Shown: positions 1 through 12,500 of the stretch, in pieces
Position numbering within the stretch: the first letter of the stretch is position 1
Layout: each line of letters opens with the position of its first letter
Assembly (NCBI GenBank): GCA_037043235.1
Contig: JAWRVZ010000132.1
Coordinates: 299,501 to 363,500, forward strand
Source of the DNA: Rhodeus uyekii
Lineage: Eukaryota > Chordata > Actinopteri > Cypriniformes > Acheilognathidae
Length of the DNA: 64,000 nt
Direction of reading: 5' to 3'
Program-made: the position numbers and the translations under genes
The notes under the pieces: model-generated
What the model was told of the DNA's origin: nothing
Seen by the model: only the letters and a program-made list of their open reading frames with translations
The model's database searches: none

Positions 1-458
1 CAACTAATCCAGCAGGTCAGGATTACTCCGAGAGGAGCCGTCACATGCAAACAAACACAGATGGCCGCACAAACACACAGGTAATCCCATTTGTAGCTCT
101 CGCAGACAGAGGAGTCTCTCACAGCACGAGGACACACACTGACGACAGGTGAAGGACAGTAAGCACTACCGTGTGACTGCATAACGCAATCCATGTGTGG
201 AAGAAACAAAATTTATACTCATACGCAGGGGTTTGAGGTTTAATTATAAAACTATGAATGCACAACTTGTTTTTGCCATATTTCGAGTAGGCAATCACAC
301 ACTTGGCTGTTGGTAAGACTTTAAATGTTTGAACAAGACTGTCTTTATTTGATTAAAAATAACTTTTTCCTGTTTAAATGCATTTTAAATATTTAAAATG
401 TACTCCAGTCTTCAGTGTCTGAAGTGGTATTTAATTCGAAACTAAAAGTATTACATGA
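1..458. other. start of the intron after itpr1 exon 37
   Basis: AT-rich intron sequence with no exon-like open stretch. Bases 1-180 are somewhat richer in GC and CA but match nothing I recognise. Confidence 0.6.
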
Positions 459-615
459 ACATTTATGCATTTGGCAGACGCTTTTATCTAAAGCGACCTA
501 CATTAGATTCAAGAAACACATTGACATTCTAATCAGTACTTGCTTTTCCTGAGAATTGAACCCATGACCTTGGCGTTGCAAGCGCCACACTCTACTGTTT
601 GAGCTACTGGAGTAC
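459..615 (-). repeat. tRNA-derived SINE, copy 1
   Basis: This family has a tRNA(Ala-TGC)-like head (A box TGTAGCTCAAACGGTAGAG type, B box GGTTCGATTCC type, anticodon stem around CTTGCAA) and a teleost body ending TCGCTTTGGATAAAAGCG.. CATAAATGTAAAT. Here the head is at the high-coordinate end, so it runs with itpr1. The B box is degenerate (reads GGTTCAATTC). Confidence 0.85.
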
Positions 616-871
616 TATGACTTCCATTCCGTATTTCTATATGCTACATATTTTATGATTATTAGAACATTGTGTAACTGAATTATATTTGTGATTGAAA
701 TAAAATATTAGGGAAAGGTCCTAACGGTCCTTTCCTGTAAAGGTCACCCAATAAACCTGACTAACAGCTATAACTTGCTCATTACATAAAAATGAAGACC
801 TATGAAACTTTTTCCCCGCTCATTCAGGAAGGGTGTTTTATGGTATAATGTTAATGGAAAAGGAAACGCAC

Positions 872-1020
872 TTGGATATGAAGCCTCCGCTCTCGCACTT
901 CCGCCGGGCATCTGTGTTCTCGGGGAAGAGCAGCTCTGGGCGGTGCAGTACGTCCACCAACACTGAGAGCTCAGCTTGAACCAGGGGCCGCAGACGATCC
1001 TCCAGAGCAGACACAATGTC
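872..1020 (-). CDS. itpr1: itpr1 coding exon 37 (codons 1611-1659; last exon in window)
   Basis: 149 bases, acceptor GTGTTTGTCAG, donor GTGCGT. It reads [20 protein letters not shown] and ends KCESGGFIS plus AA of a lysine codon. The next family segment (LIKHTKQL) is not found in 1-871, so the gene runs off the window. Confidence 0.97.
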
Positions 1021-3450
1021 CTGACAAACACACAAAGCCACAATTCTATTATTTTGATCGCGGCTGATACATTTACATTTACGCATTTGGCAAACACTTT
1101 TATCCAAAGCGACTTACATTGCATTCAAGGAAAACATTGAATCAGTTCTTGCTTAACCTGGGGATAAAACCCATGACCTTGGTGTTGTAAACACCAATGC
1201 TCTACTGATTGAGCTTAATATTTTTGCACAAAAACCCATCATAATTTTTTTTTGCAGGGCACTTTGATGAGCAGAAATCATTTAATATAAATATTTTTTA
1301 ACCATGTAAATGTCTTTACTGTCACTTTTGATCAATTTATTGCATCCACCAATTTGTTACAAACTAAGGAGACTTTCAAGGATACAAAAAAATCTTTTAA
1401 GAGAAATTTTTTTGAAATACATAAAAAAATTATGTACAGGAACTGATTAGAACGTCAATGTCAATGTAAGTCGCTTTGGATAAAAACGTCTGCCAAATGC
1501 ATAAAATGTAAATGTTTATTGAATATAATAATATTAACAACATACATCCTTCATGCGTTGTTAATATTACATTTATATTATTTTGTTAATTAACCATTTA
1601 ATATTATACAGTATTGTTCATTATTCCTTTCATGTCAAACAAACAGGTGAGTCACTTGCAACATCATATATGAAGCGAGCGCATCTCTGTTTCCCGGTAT
1701 ATCTTCTTGTATGGCACAAAACAGGCCACACATATTCTGAGCACCGAGGCTGAACCCAGCAGCCCTGAGGCTCATAGCACAGACGTGAGCTGTGCAAACG
1801 TGTCTGAATACTCGCCAACTCACTCCACAGCTGCACAGGGGTGGAGACAGACGTGATGAAGCCATGGTTTACCGCAACTCGCTCACTCACCCTCCCCCAA
1901 ACCCCCCCCTGGCTGGATGACACCCTTCCACTGACCTCTATCGCCTTCATCACTCTTCTGAGAGGAGTATGAAAGCAGTATTTTAAAAGAGGAAATGCAT
2001 GTTTCTAACCACAACACAACACTCTGATGACAAAGTGCCTTTCTTTAGCATTTCAACACTCAAATGCACGTCTCACCTTTCAAAGAAAACAATAGCTTAA
2101 CACAAAAGCAGGGACTTCTTGATACCGCTGGAAACTTATCAAGTTGCCGTATCTATTTGTACGTGCTCAAATGGGTCATTCGGCAAACTGAGTGCAGTGT
2201 GTGTGAAAAATGACTTTTGACAGTGAATAGCTGATGTCAAGCTATTTTGGCCTTTCATTAAACGTGCAGTTCCAAATTTGTTCAAATATGCGTTTTTAAA
2301 TGTCATTTATTTCCAAAAATAATTGGAAATATCAGTTAGCATCTTATAAAAAAAATATTTGAAGTTGTGATTCCAAGCTATAGAGATGAATCAAGCTTAT
2401 TACCATCATATTTAAACTGTCAAAAAAGGACATTTAAAAATAAATAAATAAACACTATTCAATAAAAATAAATCATTCCATGAATTTAAAAAAACTGCAC
2501 TATAAGTCCAATTATTTTGAATCATTTATGTTGCAGTCTTTTAATATTAAATTAAATGCTAATTAAAAAGTGGATATAAAACATAAAACTATGAAAGTAG
2601 TCTAATTCTTCATAAATTTATAACCGTCTGAACAAAGCGGCTTTGTTCATTTCTTTCAATCTTGTTCATCAAGATTGTTCATTTCATCATCACAACCAGA
2701 CTAAATTTCCCAGGACCCACACCTCATCCTGACTCAACTTCCCCATAACAACTCGTGTGAATTCCAGGAACGAGTTTCCCGTTTCCCCACCTCTTCAAAT
2801 TCCATTTAGCAACACTTCTGGAATATCATAGATGAGGTAGTTATATGCTTAACTGACCAACCAACAAAGTGTATGAACAACAATGATTTGCAACAATTAT
2901 GCTATTTTTAAGTTCATCTCAATGAAAGCAATTTTGACGCAATATTTCACACAAAAACACAATTTCCCGCCCTCACCTGCAGCCTCTCAATGATGTTCCT
3001 GTAATCTTTGGAAGTCGTGAGCGTCGAGTCTCTTCTGGATGCGTTGCGAGCAGACAACCTCCAGTTGAGGATGGTCTTCTGCACCACATTGTTGGACTTC
3101 ACAAACAGGTTGTTCACCTGGCTGTCCAAATCCACTGGGATGGCGATCGCTCTACTCTTGGCTAAAAGAGAAAATATAACCATTTCATGAATGGTGAAAA
3201 CATTTACTTAAGGGACGGTCACACTACACCTTTCCTTCCATTGACCCTGATGTAAAGATGTATGATTAATAGAAAAATCAAAATCCACAGCTTGACCTCT
3301 TGGCTGACTTAAAAGAATGTTCATTTTTTCCAGTAAAGTGAAATAGATTGTATATTTTTTACTTTTTGGATTTATTATTACTTGTTTATTACTTATACAT
3401 AAACACACACACATATAAATACACATACATACGCATGCATACATATTTTT

Positions 3451-3481
<31 letters not shown>

Positions 3482-3546
3482 AATACACATATATATATAT
3501 ATATAAATACACATATACATATATATATATATACACATATACATAT

Positions 3547-3581
<35 letters not shown>

Positions 3582-6500
3582 AGCATACGCATATATATAT
3601 ACATATTCACTCACTCACACACACACACACACACATACACTCATGCATGCATACATATTTTTATATATATAAAGTAGTCATATTATAACCGTCACAACGT
3701 CTGTAGAAAGTTTGCATGCTCAAATTCTAGCGTGACCGCATGTTTATGCTTCTGTCAGGTTTTATTTGAAACGAAACAGAGGACGAATGTAAAGATAAAT
3801 GGAAATGATGTTATCCTTTAGAGGTTGAATGTGTGAAATTATGGAACATTTGAATGGTCACGGTCAAATACTTACCCACATCAGACAGAACCTTAATGCA
3901 GCTCTCCACTGAGGCTTTCTGGGCAGGAACGAGCCAGTTACAGTGGTAAACTCTGAAAACCCCCTGCAGGAGCTGCACAAACACAGGCTGCCGGGTCTGG
4001 AGGAGAAGAAAACAAACACAACATCAGAGGAAAGGAGAAAGAGAGATTGTAAAATGCTGCAGAAAATTCTCAAGGTTCTCAAGTGAACAAAATATCTCTA
4101 CAGAATAAGTTTGGTTCTTAACATGCTGAAATGAAGTATTACAATGGTCCATTTAAAGGAATGTTCCAGGTTCAATACAAAAGCTCTATCGACAGCATCG
4201 GACAATAATTTTCACTCAAATGTTGATGTTTAAGGCATTCTATAGTGTTTTAAAGCAGAAATGCATCACTCATATGTTATTTAAAGCACTATACATTATT
4301 TCATTTAAAAAATATATATCTGCACTGCAGTTTGAAGTTGAACTTCTATAAAAGACTATAAAATGAACTTCTATAAAAGACTAACAATTCTTTTTTGTAT
4401 CAGTTTCCACAAAAATATTTTGTTTTCAAGCATTGGAGCTTGCAACGCCGAGGTCATGGGTTCGATCCCAGGGAACGCAAGAACTGATTCAATGTGTTTC
4501 TTGAATGCAATGTAAGTCGCTTTGGATAAAAGCATCTGCCAAATGCATAAATGTAAATGGTTGATTTCATATTGATTTGTGAAGGATCATGTAACACTGA
4601 AGATTATGCTGAAAATTCAGCTTCAAAATCACAGGAATAAACTATATTTTAAAATGTATTCAAATAGAAAACTACTGTATTGTAAATATTTCGCAATATT
4701 ACTAATTTTGTACTTTTGATCAAATAAAAGCAGCATTGGTGAGCAGAAAAAAAAAAGTAAAAAAAAAAACGAAATAAAAAATTCATACCATCCCTCAAAC
4801 ATTTAAACAGTAATGTATCAAGAACAAATTATCTAACAAATGAATTCACAAAGACAAAGTAAGTAGTGGTAAGTTAGTAAGTGGCTTATTATCATTACTG
4901 CACATGCGACACATTGAGGGACTGGCTTCTGCGGTCTTTCTGAGCATGTTACAGATGCTATCGATAGATCTTAACTTGCATTGTACCCGGCATATGTTTT
5001 AAAGACAACGTCCAACAACATCAACCTATATTTGGGCATTTTTCTAAAATGTCATTGTAGACAACTGTTAACAATTTATAAATACAATTTTATGACATAT
5101 TAACACCTCAAGTGACAGAAACTATTTACCAACACTTTTGACCACCAACACAATGGGTGAGAAACATGTAAAGCTAAGAGGAAGGATGACGGGTTTACCA
5201 CGCTTCATTTGTGAGACTGACAGCAAAGCTTTACAGATAACTAGTCTAGTGCGCCCGAGGGGCTTAAATGCAAAAAAACAAAACACCTCAGTGTGATCTA
5301 GTTTCCCATCAACACAGGCTTACTAGAGAAGAGTCTAAACCAAACTACGTCACCACATTCCATGTGCAACCACTGAGAAGTCATTGCAAAGCGGTACCTC
5401 GGTTATTTTGCCTAAAATGGAGGCCTGCCACAACAAAGAGAGACACGAGAGATCAGAGAAGGAAGCTGTCGTGAAGCAACACTTCCAGGAAAGATTGAAT
5501 GGGGTTTAGGGTCTACACATGACATGGTATTAGCAGCTACTTTCTACTTTACAACGGCAGACTAAAGTGTAATAAAAACAATAATTGTATTTAATAATTG
5601 GTCAAATTAACCCATGCATTTATTATGTTCCAAAAGATTCATATTTCAGATAGATACTGCTTTTTTCTCTCTCGTTTTGAAAGCATTTCAATACAAATAT
5701 GAAGCAGCAAAACAGGTTTTCAACATTATTCATTCTTAAAATAAATGTTTCTTGAGCAGAAAATCATCATATTAGAATGATTTCTGAAGGATCGTATGAT
5801 ACTGAAGACTGGAGGAATTAATGGTAATATTAAATAATTTCTTCTTTCAAAAACAGTACAAATATTACAATGGTAGTTAATGCAAATAGAAAATACATTT
5901 ATTTACCATTTCTAAACATTTAATGCTTTTATCACATCTAAAATATAAAAATTAATGAGAATTAATTTACACCCAGTTCTGTTACTTGTATGTAGATTTT
6001 TGTGTTACTGTAATATCAAAATAAATTATATATACACTGACATTTAAATTGCATTTATACATCTTAGTAGCATTTATTCTCAATTTACGGTACGTAACGT
6101 CACAAAAGCTCTTTGTCTTTGTAAAATCGTAACTAAAACTGCATAAAACCATTATAGTTTTTATTTACAGTTTGAATGGTTTTAATTTCCATTTTCATTT
6201 CATGACTAGTTACGGTTTTAGAAATGTAGCAGTTTTTTGCCATTAGTATTAGTTTTTAAATGAGTTAGTTTTGCCTCGAACACTAGATGAAGAAAAGTCA
6301 GTTTATTTCATTTCACATAATTACTGTTTTCGTCAGCACTGAAATGTAAAATAATACATTTTCTACATGCAATAGATGGTTTCATGACTACTGTGCTGCA
6401 CTCTATCATTAATACAACCTGAATGATGAGAAATCAAGTTTCAGGAAAAACTCAAATTATAGGCCTCCACCGCCACCAGCGCCCTACAAACAAAAAAACG

Positions 6501-9500
6501 CTACGTGTCTGCGGTTAAGATCAGCCCTAGTTTCTCACGTTGCGAAATGGAGATGTGGGAAGTCTGCGTGTGTCGATGTGCAAGACCAAGAGGGAAGAGA
6601 GTTCTTGGAAAGCTCTGACCAGTGCGTCAGTCGCCAGCGTTCCAGCTGATTCTTTAGAAACCCGCGAGTGTGACGAAACCTCCTGAATTTTTACAAATCC
6701 TATGGGTCTCACAAAGGCCACCGGCGGGTTAGGGCTAGAGGAGAGAAGGGGCTTTTACAGATACTTACGTACATATGACGTGCCACCTAAGCCAGGAAGG
6801 AGTGAACAGGGTTAAGATATAATCTGGAGGACATATTTTCCATTTATGAAAGATAACAGTACATTTACTTCAAAGAAAATCAAACCACTGTAGAAGCTGA
6901 AGATGCAAATGGTGGGGAACCAAAATTGAACTGAAACTGAAAGCAATATATCCTTAAGATATATATATCAGGAGACAAATGTATTGTTGTACTGTGGCCA
7001 TTACCTGCAAACTAGTGCTCTGGTCGGAGAAAGGAGAGCTGAAAAATGTCGTCACAATACTCATCACGGTTTCGGTCACATAGCTTTCTAACGTGGTGTC
7101 AGCGTGTTTGCGGTCGCTTGTATTGTTGCAGACCTGGATGGAAAACAACCATAAAGAATAGACAGAATTATTGTGGGCTTGAGTCATTTGCTTCAGGAAG
7201 CACAGTCAGAACATACACTGATCGGCCCTTTCCTGCACTAAAAAAAGGAGTCAGATCAACTGCAGACCATACCATATCATACCACAAATAATAAATCACT
7301 CCTACATGCCTTAAAAAAAATCCCACAGGCACTTAAACAATGTTAGTGGAATGCTAGATAGCAAGAGATTGGTATTTTTTAGTACTTTCATTGGGGTTGT
7401 GCATAATCCCTAAAACGCCTTCCATTACCCTGCATATGTCGACCAGAAAGTTCTCAAACAGCTTCCACATGTGGTTGCTCGTGTAGATCTCCTTCATCTC
7501 GACCTCCGTGTCCACGTAGCAATGGTTCAAGAAGTTTATATATGCAATTTTTACCTAAAAAAGGACAAAGAACATACACGCTTAATTTTGCAAAAAATTA
7601 TATCAAAGCAAGTCACATTCTGGGGCTAAAGAGTTGACACCATTTAGGCCAGTAGTTTTAAAGCAGGGTTCCAGGGCCCACTATGGGGCCTTAGTAAACT
7701 TAAAAGGGGCCACTGGATGAGTTTGTGGTGAGCATAAAAGACTTTAAAAACCTTACTGATTCCAAAATTGAATGGTGGTGTTCATATAAAAAAGAATTAT
7801 ATAAATGTGTAAAAATATGCGACTTTAAAAATGTAATATGTTTATATATGCATTTATGTTCATTTGAATCACTTAATTTGCATGTCTCCAGACATTACTT
7901 AGAATTCCACAAAAAAATGTATCAAATCAAATGATCATGCTTTCACTTCCTACGTAGTTTCTGATTAATGCATTTTCTGAGAAATGTCTGGTGAGATGTC
8001 TGAAGAGACTGTCTGGTGATGTCTATTTAACCCCTAATAATACAAAATGAAGAATGCAAAGGCCATTTCAGTTTAGGGACATTAACAAAAAGAATTCATG
8101 AAAATCTAGCACATTTGTTTTATGCACTTAATAAAATTAATACAATTGAATTAGTATTACATGTATTTACTGTTCGTTTGTATTTGAACTAAATCGAAAT
8201 GCTAAAATAAATATAATGGGGGAAAAAGCAAATTACTTCCATGTTTAAACTGTAACTTTTGGAATCACAACATGACTACCTTATTTTCCTGCATATAACC
8301 CACGGGTTATACCAGATTTTACAAACCTCACAGGGGGTGCGTGTTATATAAGGGTGCGGGCTATATCGGGGGGGGGAAATTACACGCAATAATATTTCAA
8401 TATATTTGTTACGTCCCTAAGGATGTAAGTGTTTTTTTTTTTTTGCAGTATTTTCTTTCCGTTTTTCTTTCTTGCGAGGGTTGTTGTCTCAGACAGCTGG
8501 CGCCGATAGGCTGTCTGACCTGTCAATCATGCAAGAAGACGTGATTGGCTGTGCTGCATGAGGGCGGGCTCTTCTCACCTCATCCGATGATCAACACCTG
8601 TAGAATCGCTTCTTAAGGGACGTGCTGCTGCACAGCGGGAGACACTGCTTTTTCTTTTTGTTCTGATTCTGACTTGTGTTTGTTTTCTTATTGTGTGAAT
8701 TTCGCGCACAAGCGCTGTGTACCGAGCCTGAACAGTTATGGATAATTGACGTCATGTGAGCAACATTCGAAATGTGAACTTACACAAAAAAGTTCATCAA
8801 TCTATGCACGGTGTACCGAGCAGGTTATATAAAGGTGCAGGTTATGCCAACAATTTTTTACACAAAACCCGCGGGCTATATGAGGCTGCGGAGTATCTGC
8901 GTCTGCGGGTTATATGCGGGAAAATACGGTAGTGGTTGATTAAATGAATAAATTTCCCAATTTAAGCACAAGCAGCTTACAGCAGAAAGATCAGAAGAAA
9001 TATGCTAGCTTTTGATTACGGTGTTGGACTTTGAAACCCCAGGCAGTGCCAATCTTGTCTCATGAAGCCAAACTTTGGACTTGTCTGGTACTTATTCTGG
9101 CCAATAATCACTCACTTAGACAAGAAGAGTCCATCTGACCAACATGTGACGGGATCGTTCCCAGTTTGTTTTGTTTTCATGTGCCATTTAGGGAAGGGTA
9201 AACAGATGGTTGCGGATGAAATAAAATGTAATGTGCCAACCTCAGGGATGCAGTCTTTGTGCGTGACCACACGGACAATATCATCCAACGGCAGTAAGGA
9301 GTTGCACTTAATCTCAGTGTAGACGTTTTTGCCCTCCGTGCAGACGGCCAGCAGCTCCACCAGGTGGATGTGGTATATGAGGGGGCTATTTTCATCCATC
9401 CGGTCACGCTCCGAACGCATCATCTGGACCAGTGTCTGGAAAGAGGCCCGGTCATTATAAAAGACCAAAACATCCTCTCCAGAATTCACCAACTGCAGAA

Positions 9501-12500
9501 AAAAAGAAGAGAGATTTAACATTAAATCACAGGAATAATCATTAAAACTGAAATAATTCCAGCACATTAGCCACCCACCTCAGCCATTACAATATCCTGG
9601 CATTTCTTGATAAACTTGTTCTCTGCCTTAACAATGGTCTGCAGGAACTTGAGGTACTGCACGTGCCTGCCGTGACTCTCTATGCAGTGGACGAAGTGCT
9701 GGACGACCCGCTCATTCATCTCACTGCACAGCTGAAAGTTGTTCATGAATATGTGTTGCATCGTGATGGCCTCCAGGATCTACAGAAGATTAAAAAAGAC
9801 AAATCAGATACATGTAGATGTAGTTTAAAAGCAGTTTAAAAACAAACATCCATGTCTGTTCTACATCCACAAACATGTCTGTTCTAGAGCCCAAGGAAAA
9901 AGGACTTTCATTGGAATTGAGCAAAATGCTCAATGTTGCTATGGTTTTCAATTTGCAAAGGACAAAATGACTTGTGACATGAACGTCACAGGTGAAGCGA
10001 ATATTGTTGATCATCTCCAAACAAAGCCTCATATTAAGGTCTGGGTAGCAAACAACCAGTTCTCGTAAAAGTGTTGGTTGTAAGAGAAAAGGGCAGGAAT
10101 AAAGATCTGACCGACTCTAACAAAGTCCAAATTGTGGCAAGACAACTGGGACTGGTATCTCTTGTGGGTTGCTCCTGGTTTTACCAATTTACCAACAGTG
10201 ATCTGAGGAGAGATAAACCCAAACTGATGACCAGGTGTTGGCCGCCCACGAGAACAATGAAGGCCATCACGTCTGGTCTGAACCAAACTCAAAACTAGTG
10301 ACGTAATGAGAGGAATGCGTCACAATATATAGCATATACAGAGCTGAGGACCAATCAGAGTGTCTATGATGATCCTTGTCTATCGTCTTGAAATCGCATC
10401 TGAACTGAATCTTAGCAGTGGAAGAAGGTCATCTGGATTTCTTTTATCACTTGGACGGCACCATTAACCTGAGGAAGTGATGCAAGCTAGTTCTGTGCAG
10501 TGTTTTGCTGGGAAACCCTGGGTCTGTGTGGATGTAAATTTGACGCGAGTCAACATGGTACACCCCATCGTGACAATGGTGTTCCCTTTCAGCAGGATAA
10601 AGGCCTGGCCTACAAATTCCAAAGATCTCAATCCAATTGAGCATTTGTGGGATGTGCTGGAAGAACAAGATCGATCTACAGCGGCTGCACCTCACAACCT
10701 AAAGGATCTACTGCTAACGCCTTTGTGCCAGACATCATCACCTTCACGGCTCTTGTAGAGTCCATGCCTCAGTGGATCGGCACGGTTTTGACAGTAAAGA
10801 TGGCCGATATGGTCATATTTCAAATAAATACTTCACTGCCATTTACGGCAACAAACCTCTGTTCAATCATTAATGTTGAAGTGGAAAATGGCAGAAAACA
10901 CTCTATGAACAAAAAGTAAAGAGCATCAAATCACACACAGTAAGGAGTTTGATATCCAACATCCAAAAACAGCAGTGTTTCGTCTGAAGTAATGTACATG
11001 TAATTCCATTTCATCACCAAAACAGTGCAAATAACACATGGGAACATTAAAATCCCCCCCAAATATGACGGTAATTAGTCTTGACATGATGAACTATGAA
11101 TCATCGTCACGTTGCTCTAAAATTAGTTTGAGATGTAGCAGTTTGGAAACTGACAACATCTGTCATTCTCACCATCGCCCACCCAACACTCATCCAGAGT
11201 GATGAAGCGCTATAGCTTCCCTGATGTGTGTCCGAATCTGCGATGGAGAACTCACCCCAGGATTGAGGAACAGGTTGATGTGTTTGTGGAGCAGGGCCTG
11301 GTTCTGCTGGTTGCCTGCGCAGAAGTTCTGAAGAAACTCGTGAGCCAGTTTCATGATCTCTTGCATTCGGATGTCCTCACCCTAAAAAATGTACATTCCT
11401 GCTCATGAAAAGTTCTCCGTTTATAAATCAGAAAGTAAAGGAAAGTAATAACTTGTCATTCCATTAGGGAGTCAGTTTATTTCAGATAATATCTACTCCA
11501 ACTAATTCATAAGTGTTTTATTCACTAAAAAGAAGCAGCTCATTGAAGTCATTCATTCAAGAAATGGAGTAAAGTAGATGCGTTGCACGTTTCACATTTT
11601 ATGTTTTCCTTTCAAGGAAAGTCTGTTCAGTCGGCAACCATATTTGCAATTTCGGGCATTAAAAAAGACCAAGTCCTATCTATTTGAATGGTGGAATGCC
11701 GACCTCACAATTAAATAATACATTTTAAATCACAAACTGTTGGATAAATGTTGTTTCTTAGATTCAAATAGCGTTCTAAAAATGCAAGCATCTGATTCAG
11801 TGGATAGACTCTGAATTCTAAGAGTCATTCAGTCATGAATCGAAAGACACTGGTCACATTGCATGTTTATGATTCAACAAAAAGAACCGGATCACAACAG
11901 TCATTAACTCAGGAATCAGATCACTCTGAATGCAGTATGTTTCATGCTTGTAGATTCAGACACAAAGTAGTGGAGTGGCTGAAACGCAGGTTTTTCAGTA
12001 CGGTTGGCTGAAGAATGCACAGAAGCATGAACAAACACTACATTTACATTTATGCATTTGGCAGACGCTTTTATCCAAAGCGACTTGCATTGCATTCAAG
12101 ATACATATTGACATTCTAATCAGTTCTTGCTTTCCCTGAGAATCAAACCCATGATATTGGTGTTGCAGGCGTTGTAAACACCAATACTCCACTGGTTGAG
12201 CTACAGGAAAGCTAGAACATATACTGCACCTTTTCATAAGGGATCTGCAGCAGCTCAAGCACCACTGAATGAGCTCCCATGTTCCTCAACAGCCTCTGCT
12301 GCTGTTTCTTACTCTTCTTCCCCGACGGTCCTTCCTGTACACACAGCTTGCTGAGACGCAGGAGGATCTAGAGAGAAAAACAGACAGAAAATGAAGTGAA
12401 CAAACACTTTAAATCAACTTTACATGTGGTGCTAATTCCTCGAGCACTGGTTAATTGGATCTGCTTTCGTTAAGAGGCTACATAATTAGCTTTACCAGTG

